Origin: Amoebophrya sp. A120
Lineage: Eukaryota > Sar > Dinophyceae > Syndiniales > Amoebophryaceae
DNA: 64,000 nucleotides
Reading direction: 5' to 3'
Assembly: GCA_905178155.1 (NCBI GenBank)
Contig: CAJINV010000014.1
Span: 62,001-126,000, forward strand
Below the pieces are notes generated by a model. It was not told the DNA's origin. It did no database searches and saw only the letters and a program-made list of their open reading frames with translations. A program made the position numbers and the translations under genes. This document shows, piece after piece, positions 47,001 through 54,800 of this stretch (the first letter of the stretch is position 1; every line of letters begins with the position of its first letter).

Positions 47001-47595
47001 CATCCAGGAAAAAACATCCATGCCAACCCAATCCATTTTCTTGAGCGACATCATCACCATCATCATCATCATCATCATGAGCGGATCGGCTCTGCCGACC
47101 GGGTAAGAACCCAACGCCTCGCATACAAATGACCTCCGACTTTTTGCTTCAACAGACAACTTGAATGATACAGACAGCGTAAAGATTCTTCTTTTTGTCA
47201 ACAACTACCGTTACCGACAACAGCTGTCGGTACATTTGAATTTGTCACCAACTAGAATCTCTAGCTGTTTGAACGACGCCTTCGCATACAAATGACACCA
47301 AACATCTACATCGGACTTTGACTTTGTGCAACATATTTTGCATGCCAAATTGGATCATGACGAATCATTCTGTTTTCCCCTAGATAGACGACGTGTGAAG
47401 TAGAAAAAACGCAACGTCATGTACTAACAAGACCAGACCACAAAGCGCGGGGGCGGCCCGGCGGCACGAAGACCCGAGCAGAGATGTTGACAGGTGATGA
47501 TGAAGCTGCGCACGCACCATCAGGACACAGGGACTGGTCCTCGAGGAGACGGAGACGAAATCGCAAAATGAAGACGCGCCGCGCTTGTGGTTCAT
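26083..47595 (-). CDS. G2: complete giant modular extracellular protein gene (50 exons)
   Basis: ATG 47595 (alternative 47520) to TGA 26083. Removing 49 introners and one 5-bp flank each leaves exactly 2,180 codons. N-terminus: hydrophobic LVLLVHDVAFFLLH, then FHVALP as in G3; the exact start and signal peptide are uncertain. Then a disordered Pro/Ala/Glu linker; PAN-like 1; PAN-like 2 with CCMLWNNRYPV and EWQFFALLPPP; GCW/IWC module; RVRGSPPP module; GGNGRV/PGKDGVV module; RLCTREEL module; two CGPxxQ Cys-rich modules; Ser/Thr linker; two F5/8-type-C-like domains; a third CGPMQ module with PAN-like ending; a short C-terminal GGIDELECY unit; and an acidic tail (EGNSDPAAGSDEAEGG). Probably secreted or surface-exposed. 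Discoidin-like and PAN domains usually bind carbohydrate or protein ligands, so a recognition role is plausible but unproven. Confidence 0.92.
26171..26440 (-). mobile_element. Introner, family A (GT-AG compatible)
   Basis: Junction IAQSAE^GNSDPA; flanks CCTCC/CCTCC. Confidence 0.92.
26478..26666 (-). mobile_element. Introner, family G (diverged)
   Basis: Junction VNNTQE^NARKIA; flanks TCCTG/TCCTG. Termini are diverged but the flanks are perfect. Confidence 0.88.
26721..26973 (-). mobile_element. Introner, family A (GC-AG compatible)
   Basis: Junction ELECYR^RTRNHN; flanks GCCTG/GCCTG. Confidence 0.92.
27027..27337 (-). mobile_element. Introner, family B
   Basis: Junction PPPLEP^AGTYSG; flanks GTTCC/GTTCC. 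Confidence 0.92.
27388..27648 (-). mobile_element. Introner, family A
   Basis: Junction LAEQDA^AAEGND; flanks CGGCA/CGGCA. Confidence 0.92.
27813..27956 (-). mobile_element. Introner, family G
   Basis: Junction CKILGK^YIDYRE; flanks ACTTT/ACTTT. Confidence 0.92.
28055..28301 (-). mobile_element. Introner, family C
   Basis: Junction PSVPE^CAALCD; flanks ACTTC/ACTCC. Confidence 0.9.
28814..29104 (-). mobile_element. Introner, family A
   Basis: Junction AGPGA^IVDLTL; flanks TTGCC/TTGCC. Confidence 0.92.
29257..29470 (-). mobile_element. Introner, family F
   Basis: Junction VFLDPP^VSDPEA; flanks CCGGG/CCGGG. Confidence 0.92.
29554..29805 (-). mobile_element. Introner, family A
   Basis: Junction MPPGR^NDLDNS; flanks TCCTC/TCCTC. 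Confidence 0.92.
29871..30813 (-). repeat. Donor copy of 943-bp duplicated segment
   Basis: Near-identical to 18037-18979. Here the coding context is intact on both sides. Confidence 0.92.
30246..30553 (-). mobile_element. Introner, family B
   Basis: Junction KYIYI^IGPRQY; flanks TGATG/TGATG. Confidence 0.92.
31115..32226 (-). mobile_element. Introner, family A, carrying nested element
   Basis: Junction DLART^DRRTTE; flanks CGTTC/CGTTC. Total 1,112 bp, of which 850 bp is a nested insert. Confidence 0.92.
31324..32173. mobile_element. Nested non-autonomous element, copy 2
   Basis: Same ends as copies 1 and 3. Flanked by ATTTAG on both sides (31318-31323 and 32174-32179), showing independent insertion into a family A introner. 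Confidence 0.88.
32350..32510 (-). mobile_element. Introner, family G
   Basis: Junction SEATSS^WSSSAT; flanks GAGGA/GAGGA. Confidence 0.92.
32695..32915 (-). mobile_element. Introner, family A (short)
   Basis: Junction GGGTA^PTTTTS; flanks CGCAG/TGCAG. Confidence 0.88.
33079..33149. repeat. Direct repeat bounding GC-rich block (left)
   Basis: Begins TTCCCCATCCAATTTGTCAT; near-identical to 34335-34408. Confidence 0.9.
33150..34334. repeat. GC-rich block of degenerate repeats of about 460 bp
   Basis: Three loose repeats near 33200, 33680 and 34150 share GGAAGGCCCGGGCCTGCAGA-like and TCGCAGATG...CGGAAGGGCC words. Long frames are open on both strands, as expected from composition. Confidence 0.7.
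34335..34408. repeat. Direct repeat bounding GC-rich block (right)
   Basis: Partner of 33079-33149; differs by a small indel. Confidence 0.9.
34534..34872 (-). mobile_element. Introner, family E
   Basis: Junction YACDS^KDGKAR; flanks GAGTC/GAGTC. Confidence 0.92.
35084..35396 (-). mobile_element. Introner, family B
   Basis: Junction CKQIPM^SHFSKD; flanks CATGG/CATGG. Confidence 0.92.
35448..35702 (-). mobile_element. Introner, family M (single copy here)
   Basis: Junction GACCR^ANAALD; flanks CGACA/CGACA. Its TGTTACAATCTCAAACGTTA region recalls family C, so it may be a distant branch of it. Confidence 0.9.
35718..36038 (-). mobile_element. Introner, family E
   Basis: Junction SEKGA^CCRANA; flanks CGCCT/CGCCT. 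Only 15 bp separate it from the M introner. Confidence 0.92.
36105..36365 (-). mobile_element. Introner, family A
   Basis: Junction QECLR^MCDQPG; flanks CCGCA/CCGCA. Confidence 0.92.
36513..36759 (-). mobile_element. Introner, family C
   Basis: Junction VFLSSG^VVPVCS; flanks CCGGA/CCGGA. Confidence 0.92.
36809..37087 (-). mobile_element. Introner, family D
   Basis: Junction ADGTNS^ADAFYG; flanks GCTGT/GCTGT. Confidence 0.92.
37260..37606 (-). mobile_element. Introner, family E (old)
   Basis: Junction TREELQ^KPNDST; flanks CCCGC/TCTGC. Confidence 0.85.
37702..37922 (-). mobile_element. Introner, family H
   Basis: Junction VDCMTP^STVDRV; flanks CTGGC/TTGGC. Confidence 0.9.
37998..38291 (-). 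mobile_element. Introner, family A (diverged)
   Basis: Junction EEINTE^GFSTTN; flanks CGCAG/CTCAG. The low terminus reads CGTCAAATGC. Confidence 0.85.
38334..38682 (-). mobile_element. Introner, family D
   Basis: Junction KNEGHY^YRCCGD; flanks TAGTG/TAGTG. Confidence 0.9.
38861..39175 (-). mobile_element. Introner, family B
   Basis: Junction GKDGVV^LQRLII; flanks CACCA/CACCA. Confidence 0.92.
39259..39612 (-). mobile_element. Introner, family A (long)
   Basis: Junction TSQFDL^SDPADP; flanks GAGGT/GAGGT. Small insertions interrupt both terminal repeats. Confidence 0.9.
39717..39932 (-). mobile_element. Introner, family H
   Basis: Junction WSKIPA^ATLTAS; flanks CGCGG/CGCGG. Confidence 0.92.
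40116..40272 (-). mobile_element. Introner, family G
   Basis: Junction TLGQFR^DDKQIK; flanks CGGAA/CGGAA. Confidence 0.92.
40354..40501 (-). mobile_element. Introner, family G
   Basis: Junction QRACEN^PTADDC; flanks GATTC/GATTC. Confidence 0.92.
40650..40922 (-). mobile_element. Introner, family C (old)
   Basis: Junction PNPFF^GNSGMD; flanks AACAG/AAGAA. Confidence 0.85.
40965..41226 (-). mobile_element. Introner, family A
   Basis: Junction RAGML^RANDKT; flanks GAAGC/GAAGC. Confidence 0.92.
41292..41556 (-). mobile_element. Introner, family A
   Basis: Junction HGAAV^TVGHHE; flanks TCACG/TCACG. Only 65 bp from the next family A copy. Confidence 0.92.
41639..41800 (-). mobile_element. Introner, family G
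   Basis: Junction EGKRA^EEWQFF; flanks ACCCT/GCCCT. Confidence 0.9.
41879..42024 (-). mobile_element. Introner, family G
   Basis: Junction NKTCC^MLWNNR; flanks TGCAA/TGCAG. Confidence 0.9.
42060..42318 (-). mobile_element. Introner, family F
   Basis: Junction NGGGV^RENMQN; flanks TCACC/TCACC. Confidence 0.92.
42370..42677 (-). mobile_element. Introner, family B
   Basis: Junction AHANQ^TILSLL; flanks CTGGT/CTGGT. Confidence 0.92.
42952..43340 (-). mobile_element. Introner, family A, with 127-bp passenger (GT-AG compatible)
   Basis: Junction RWSAE^DPNPYV; flanks CCTCC/CCTCC. A foreign segment sits at 42996-43122. Confidence 0.92.
42996..43122. repeat. Passenger segment inside introner
   Basis: Bounded by CACTTG on both sides and starting with GGTT repeats. 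One minus-strand frame reads RALCSGYSGSQ then GGTCTGDRR, reminiscent of a Cys-rich exon fragment. Confidence 0.65.
43389..43694 (-). mobile_element. Introner, family B
   Basis: Junction YQHTF^SGGYGA; flanks AAAGG/AAAGG. Confidence 0.92.
43729..43956 (-). mobile_element. Introner, family H
   Basis: Junction CRETVL^GTIEYY; flanks CGAGG/CGAGG. The G3 counterpart (6576) is also family H but sits three residues away, so the two insertions look independent. Confidence 0.92.
44001..44311 (-). mobile_element. Introner, family E
   Basis: Junction DGCCH^STEMDE; flanks AATGG/AATGG. Confidence 0.92.
44378..44537 (-). mobile_element. Introner, family L (single copy here)
   Basis: Junction TSGLK^HDSCML; flanks TTTGA/TTTGA. 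Inverted ends centre on TTTCCTGTAC. Confidence 0.9.
45058..45338 (-). mobile_element. Introner, family A
   Basis: Junction AQRRSG^AASAVK (codon split); flanks CAAAG/CAGAG. Confidence 0.9.
45675..45975 (-). mobile_element. Introner, family E (old, GT-AG compatible)
   Basis: Junction RSISTG^DFSASR; flanks ATCTC/ACCTG. A GT-AG reading with a 2-nt shift also keeps the frame. Confidence 0.85.
46184..46463 (-). mobile_element. Introner, family D (GT-AG compatible)
   Basis: Junction RNRRK^VKDREI; flanks CCTTC/CCTTC. Confidence 0.92.
46563..46718 (-). mobile_element. Introner, family G
   Basis: Junction NYDHAL^RATTIL; flanks CAGTG/CAGTG. Confidence 0.92.
46769..46934 (-). mobile_element. Introner, family G
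   Basis: Junction VALPKD^GGATSP; flanks ATCTT/ATCTT. Very similar to the neighbouring copy at 46563, so probably a recent local insertion. Confidence 0.92.
46998..47386 (-). mobile_element. Introner, family I, expanded
   Basis: Junction LLHTSS^SPRGPL; flanks GGCGA/GACGA. Family I is normally 105-125 bp. The extra sequence holds a CAT-triplet run (47051-47078) and a passenger word shared with the introner at 61970. Confidence 0.85.
47083..47133. repeat. Passenger repeat shared by two introners (copy 1)
   Basis: Begins GGATCGGCTCTGCCGACCGG; matches 62029-62077. Confidence 0.85.
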
Positions 47596-48886
47596 CCGCC
47601 CCGGGGGCCGTGCAATTGTTCACTATCATACGTCGTAAAAACGTACGACCTAGCTCTTGTCCTGCGAATCTGCATGTCTATGCGCTTGACCCCCATGCAT
47701 AGAAACAAATGAGCATCACCTTCTTTCCCTAAAATTGTGTGGAAATTTATGTTGGTGCTCGGACGATCAGGATAGAAATTATTATAAATCGACTTGTTCT
47801 CCTTCTCCTGAGGCGACCGAACTAGCTAGCCATGCTCGAAAAAGAACTTATTCCGAAGAAAGGCAACAAGTCCGCATCGGGAACACATGCTCTTGATCCA
47901 CGACGAGGTGCTATCCTCTGAATAACCACACAAACATACTTCTTCACAAAAAATTCAAATTTTGTTTTGCCTTTAAAAAGTTGTGTAAATTTATTTTTCG
48001 AATTGATCAAAAAAAAAACGGTCCTCGTTTCTCAGTCACAATTGGGCTCCACTTATTAAGCACGCTTGCGCCCAACGAGAACGACTTCTCAAATCCAATA
48101 AAAAAAGAATATCTCAAATCCAGAATATCTTCTCAAATCAGAAGACATTTCACTAAAAAAAAAACTCAACTTCTATTTTGGACAACAGGAAAAATAACTG
48201 CTGCTCTAGCTCTATTCTAGCTCCACTAGGGGAAAAAATAAGCGGGACTCTGAGCAAAAGCAGACAGAGCTTTTTGAAAAGAGACCCTCATATCTATTTT
48301 ACTGCTGCAAAATTTAACAAAGTTTAGCAGTGCGACTACTTTCTTTGAAATAAAAAATGTACATGAAGTCCATGATAGCGACAAACTCTTCATTTTGGCG
48401 GGTACAAGAATTTCGAGCTGCGAAGGTTTTTTTTCCTCGCAGCTTCTGGATGTTCTGTATAAAACGATAATAAGTCACTTATTTATTTTGCAACAATTCC
48501 TCTTCTCGGAAGACCAGCTGGGTGGGTAGAGTTGCTTCGGCGAGGACACAGATGTTGAAGTTGTAGCCGAAGTTCTTAATCTATTCGGCAAGATCTTGCG
48601 CCAGGCTAAGGCTTTTAAGTAAAATTTCAATTTATTTGAAAAAAAATATCATAGAGGCGCCTGTCATTCTTAAGTCAAAATATCCCTGCTGTTGAAGCTG
48701 ACCGCGGTGTCATGCGAATAAATCTGGAAGCAAGAACAATGTGTGGTCTCTTGCTTCTGTTGGTGAAGATGCCACGCCAATCATTTTGTTCACTAGCTAG
48801 TCCGTAACAACTACCTTCTCGTTCTAGCTGTGTACACTGAAGATAGTCCGGAGTTCCACCTCAATGACCACGACATCAGTGGCCAC
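47596..48886. other. AT-rich spacer between G1 and G2
   Basis: About 1.3 kb with many A and T runs and no supported gene. It should hold the G1 3' end and the G2 promoter; I see no recognisable element. Confidence 0.6.
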
Positions 48887-51800
48887 CTATGTTGATTGCG
48901 AAGCCGCTGTGCTGGCCGTGTCAATGGTGACCCCCTCTTCGTGGTGGCCGTGCCGACTGTCGTCTCGGTAGCACTCCATGTCAATGATTCCACCCGTGAA
49001 GGAGCCGGAAACTTTATCACAAGGAAAAATCCCCCCTCCCAATATTGACAAGGCACGTAGTTGTCGAAAATTTGCGCTGCTGATTTGTGACCACAAATCG
49101 TCTCTGTGTTGCTGTTGCACGAAGGCAACTCCACAGGCTCCGCCGCATTCTGCAGGCGGTTTGTCATGCTGTTGCACCTACAGCGTAGACGTCTGTTATG
49201 CAAAGCGCCAAGGCCAAAACCTGTCTCCTCAGGCTTAGTATGGGTCTGCAGTCCTCGCCAGCAGGACAAATCTGATTTGTGTACGCATATCCAGCATCAG
49301 AAACTTCGTTTTGATATGGGGAGGGGGAATTTTTCATTCTGATAAACTTCGTTGTAGGGCCGGTCCTGCGGGTCACCCCCTTCTTCGTCGTTTTTCACGC
49401 GCCGGTCGAGCAGATAGTACTCGGTACCTTGGTGGTAGGGGTCCTCCACTTGGTGATCGCTGTGTGGCCCCACTACGTTCGGCCCCACATCTATGGATGT
49501 GTCAGAGTTGAAATCGACAAAGTTGAAACAATTTGCCATGCATAAAATGGATGCCAGTTGGAACCCAGTTTCCAAGTGCCGCATGACATAAATTTCGGCG
49601 GTCCCTAAATCCAGTTTGTCATGCTGTTTAGCCGAAGAGGAGCGATTTTCTCATGCTACTTTAGCAGCTCGAGCTGTAACCCCAAACAGGCTCACAGTCG
49701 GCCTCACTTGCCTGCTCTGCAACGCACGTGCCTCGGGTCATGCATTTTATGCATGACAAATTATTTCAACTTTGACAATTTCAATCCTGACGCTTCCATA
49801 ACATCGGAGTCGATCTCGATCCCAATCAGAGTACAGGTCGCGCCAGCTGAGAAAATGTGCTCGCCGACTGTGTTGTATGAAATGCAAATATGTCTGGGTC
49901 TGGAAGGATGCAAGGTTTGTCATGCACATTTTGCATGACTCCTGGTGTCTGCGATGCATGCCCTAGCATCATAGATCTTGCGAGGGCTTTCTGATGCCTA
50001 TACCGCATGAGAAATACCCTCTCGCCGTACCCAAAGCCACCCCCTCTTTTGCTGTTCATGCAATACAGATTTTTGGATAAAAATGCAGACGCAGCATCAC
50101 AAGTTGCATTCTTCCAGACCCAGACATTTTTACATTTGATATGTTGCCATCCGTGACGATGTACTTCTCAAACCCGACGCATTTCGTATTCTGTGTAAAA
50201 ACACACCCACCCCAGAGTTGTCATGCAAATCTGCATGCCAAAAAAGTTTCTCAGGCGAAGCCCCATGCGAAGGCTTTTTCAGTCGTGTTTTGGGATTTGT
50301 GATGCTAGAAATAGCATGACTCGATAGCTCTGCAATGCTGCTGAACTAGCTGAACAGGATTACACTACGGGGACGAACTTGTCATGCGAAACAGCCAAAG
50401 TTGGCTGATTTGTCTAGCAGATTTCCCATCTTGTAGTTGACTCTGGTAATATGGGGACGCTTTTACTCAGGATATTTCGGAAAGGAGTCGCAAAGTGCGA
50501 CGCAATGGCCGGCGACGAAGTCGGCTTTTTCGTCCACGTCGACAGCAAAGGTGGCGACGGGCCACGGAGCGTAGCCCCCCGCAGGTGGCACACACACACC
50601 CTCCCCGACTCGCACATAGGAATTGGGAACAATATCCAAGGAAAAAAGTGTTACAGTTTTTACACATTTATGTAGGGAATTCAGCATCACAAATTTGTAT
50701 TTGCCTCGCATGATATATAATGCAGAGATTGCATATACTACTAGGCAAAACACAGCACACGAAACGGGACCACTCGCAAGCGTTTTGCGAATGACAGAGG
50801 CCGACTGTCTTGCGTGTTTTGCAACACAGTGTGTAAGAACAGTAGCACTTTTTTCTTTGAATAAACAATAACACACTCGTAGTAAGGCGCCTCGTCGACA
50901 GCCTCCGCTGTCAGCGACGGGTTAAAGGCTTCAGGTATGCAAGAAAAAAACTGTGTAAGTGTAAACTTGTGATGCAGAACATGCAACAGAGTTACACCTG
51001 TCATGCCAGACAGCCACGAAGTCCTCTATTCGTGTGCGTTTTCCCTTACAAGTCACGCATGACAGGTTTTCTCTGTCATGTAGAGCAAATTTGTGATGCT
51101 GTCAACCAAAGAAAGTTACACTAACACAGTTTTTTTCCTGGATATCAGGGGGCACCTTGTTACAAGCGGCCCCGTCCGTTCTCACGTTCTTCATGCAGCA
51201 GGCACCTCGGTGTCGGTAGTCAATTGCATTATCAAATAAGAAAAACAGTTCGCCACGATCACTCATGCGCATTTTTGCATATACAAAATTGTTTGTCATG
51301 CGTAAGAATGCATCACAGCCAAACTTCATATAGGGATTTATTCCCTAGTGTTTCTGCAATACACGGAAAGTTTGTGGTGTTGAGAAAATTTTTTGTAATG
51401 CAAAACCTGCGAATTAGTGACTGCGACAAACTTTTTTCTCTCCATATGCATCGCAATGACTGCAATAACCTCGGTCCGGGCAAACGTCTGTACATTCATG
51501 CTGCCTCGGCCCGCAGTTACTACACACCGGCACAACCTTATCGAAGTGTTCCTCGGCAAGGGGGGGCGTGTAGGACGCTACTTCTTCGAACAACCAGAAG
51601 CCGGCCATCGACAGGCCGTTCCTTCCGGTAAGACCTCTCCGACGATGCCTCCTCCTGTCATTATAGGCTTTCAAATCCGGATCGTCTTTTACGATTCTGA
51701 TCTTCGTAACTTCTTTCTTGTCCCGCGGGATCGGGTGCCACGTTCCGTATGCGCTGATGTCGGCTGCCAGTTTAAACGCGGGCGAGCTATCGGTTTCGTC

Positions 51801-54800
51801 CCCGTTGAGGTATACGTCTGACAATTGCACCGATGTCTCAATGCCGTCACCAGAGCGGCAGGCTCGAACGAAGATCACGAATCCGGTCACGTTCCTCGGG
51901 TTTCCGTCTCGGAATGCGATTTCCCACCACTGCGCCGACTTTTCGAAAGAGGAGAACCAGCATTGATCGCAATAACCAGGGTTACCCCAGTAGCTCTCAA
52001 AACCCTGGTTGCAGCAGGCTTCCCCGGTCTGGAGGCCGAGGCCCGTGAACTCGTTTGGATATCAAAACGAAAAATCCCGCCCCCTCCCCATATCAAAACG
52101 AAGCTTCTGACGCTGGCTTTGCGCACACAAATCAGATTTGTGCTGCTGGAGAGGACTGCAGGCGCATACTATGCCTGAGTAGAGAGGTTGCGGCCTAGGC
52201 GCTTAGCATGAAAAACGTCCGCGCTGTAGGCCCAACAGCGTGACAAACCGCCAACATAGTGCGGCGGAGCCTGTGGAGTTGCCTGGTTGCAAGACAGATT
52301 TGATTTGTGGCCACAAATCAGCAACACAAATTTTCGAAAACGAATCTCGTCATTCAATATGGGGAGGTGGGATTTTTCCTCGCGATATTGGAAACTTTCG
52401 CTTCAGAGGCCAATCCGGGTAGTACTCCCAACACGCCTTCCACTGCCACCAGCCCTTCCCCGTGCGTCGGCGACGACGATTCCACCAGCGACGACGATTA
52501 TGCCATTGACAGTGCTATGCATTGCAAAAGTATCGCACGACTCGTAATAATTATCGTATCCGTAGGCATGCGCATGCACTCTAAATAAAGTCCTATTTAA
52601 CGTAGATCCGCATTTGGTGCACAAGTTGCATTTTTTATGGCATCGGAAATACAAATTTATTTTCGTACGATTTATACGTTATAAGAACGTATAAATCGTA
52701 TGAAAATGACTTTCCGACTTATACTAAGAAAGTACGATACTTGAACTTGTTTTGCAAATGCATAAGGTCTTCCCGCCGGTGTTTACTATGTCTCCTGAGG
52801 ATGAGTACGTCAGCCCCTTCAGTTGCCAGGTGCTCTTCGCCTTCACAGCGAAGGTTTTGCCTCCGCTCGCGTCGGTGGGATCTATGAACCGGCCTATGAT
52901 GCCAGTCGGCTGCGGTGCAAACCTGCTCATGCTCCGCCCCTCTCGTGTCGCGGTCGTCCGATGCACTAGAGTTCTCGCTGACGTCGCGGCTGCGCTACCC
53001 TGTGCAAAAGTATCGCAGTCGTATTGCAGTCATGCATATACAAATCTTTTTTTAAGGTCAATCCGCATATACAAATTTCTCATGCTGAGGTGGAAATTTG
53101 TAATTGTAAATGCATTTATTTTTATACGAGTGCGATATAATTACTTCTGCAATTCATATGCGCCGCTCGTTGATCGCGACGCTGCCGATGCCGAGTTTCG
53201 TCGTTGTTGCAGCTCCACGAGACTATGAAGAGGAAACGCCAACGCCCCCCTCCAAATACTACTCAAGGTGAACTACAACTTCTGATGCTCTGACTTGGGG
53301 CCACAGATCAGCAGCTTTGTCTTGATGCAGAAACGGACTGGAGCAGGTGATGTATGCTACGTCTGTTTAGCTTCGTCCTACTCCTAGATCAACACTACAA
53401 GCCGTTCAACAAGATATAGCTAGACGCTGCTACTGTAGCGAGGCTCGCACGCACGTGCTGCATATTGCCTGTCCAGTGCTTCCTTTCGCTCTTGTAGCCT
53501 CTGCCTCCCACTTGCATTCTACATAAATCAGGAACAGAAATTTTCCTTAACTTACGGGGCGTTTTCGATATTATGGGGACGTTTTCCTCGCCGTAGGAAC
53601 GGCCCGCCGCGCGCGCGCTTGTCGTGTCCCGCGAGAAAACAGCCAAAGACGTAGACGATGAGATATCAATCGCAAACGTGTAGTGCTCTCGGTCTGGTGG
53701 AAGGCTGCAACTTGTCATGCTAAGTCAACATCTGGATCGTGCAAAATAAAATCTGTGATGGTGCATGACTACCAACAGCTGGTATAATCCACTTGTGGCC
53801 AAGTTCTTGAGAGGGAGCTTCACACGCAAGATTGGCTCGGTAGAGACCTCACAGAATGTTGTGTCACGCTAGGTCGTCCTGCTCGCCAGACCTGATGTGT
53901 CATGGAAAATCTGCATGACATCAAACTTTGCACTCTACTTCCAGACCCAGACACTATATTTGCAGTTCTTGATACGAGACAGAGAGCGCTGATTTTCTTG
54001 TCGACAACATTGCGCCCGAACGATCTCGGTGCGCCATGCGCCGGTGGTCCTCCGCAGCTACCTTCTGCATCTGCTGTCTCTCCTGGTCTTCTTGCAGCAA
54101 CAGGAGCGGCGCAGAAGTCGTTACAGTTGTAATCGTACTAGCGTCGGGGCTACCAGGATGAAGAAGTTGACGTGGAATCACGCACACAGCGTAGTCTTCA
54201 GATGCGCCGAAAAACCGTTCAGCGGGCGCGCTTTTGCACTCGCCTTTGGACGAATTGGGGTCGTTTATTTTGCAACAAGCACCATAGTACGGGTTGCCTG
54301 TCTCTTCGTTAGGTTCTTTGGAGTTACATCCTTGACACCAGCCTTCTTTTGTGTACTCTTTTGCTACGTCGTCATAAGTATTGCAGGAATGCGGGCACTC
54401 CATCTGCCGTGGGCCCATTCTATCGTGTGGACCAAGCTGGGCTGCTTGAAGACTTCCAGGCGCATCACCACCTGTGTTCAGGACGCAGTGGTGGTATCCG
54501 AGAAGCTCGCCGTGGCCGTCCCTCTGAAAATGGCTTAGCGGAATCTGCTTGCACTCCGGCGGGTCATCTAAGTCGTCGGCTTTACAGCACGCCCCGGTGG
54601 CGGAGCCGTCCGCAGCATCGCACCCGGTACAAGTCCCCTTGCTGCCCCCGCACATCACCAGACACTGCTGCAGCTGTGGCCCACAGCTTTTATTCGTGCC
54701 GGGGTCGTGGCACCGCGGAACCGCCCCAGAACGCAGAAACACGGCACCGCCGCCGTAAGTTTCGTCGACATCCGAGTACGTCTGGTCGGCGTCCTATCCT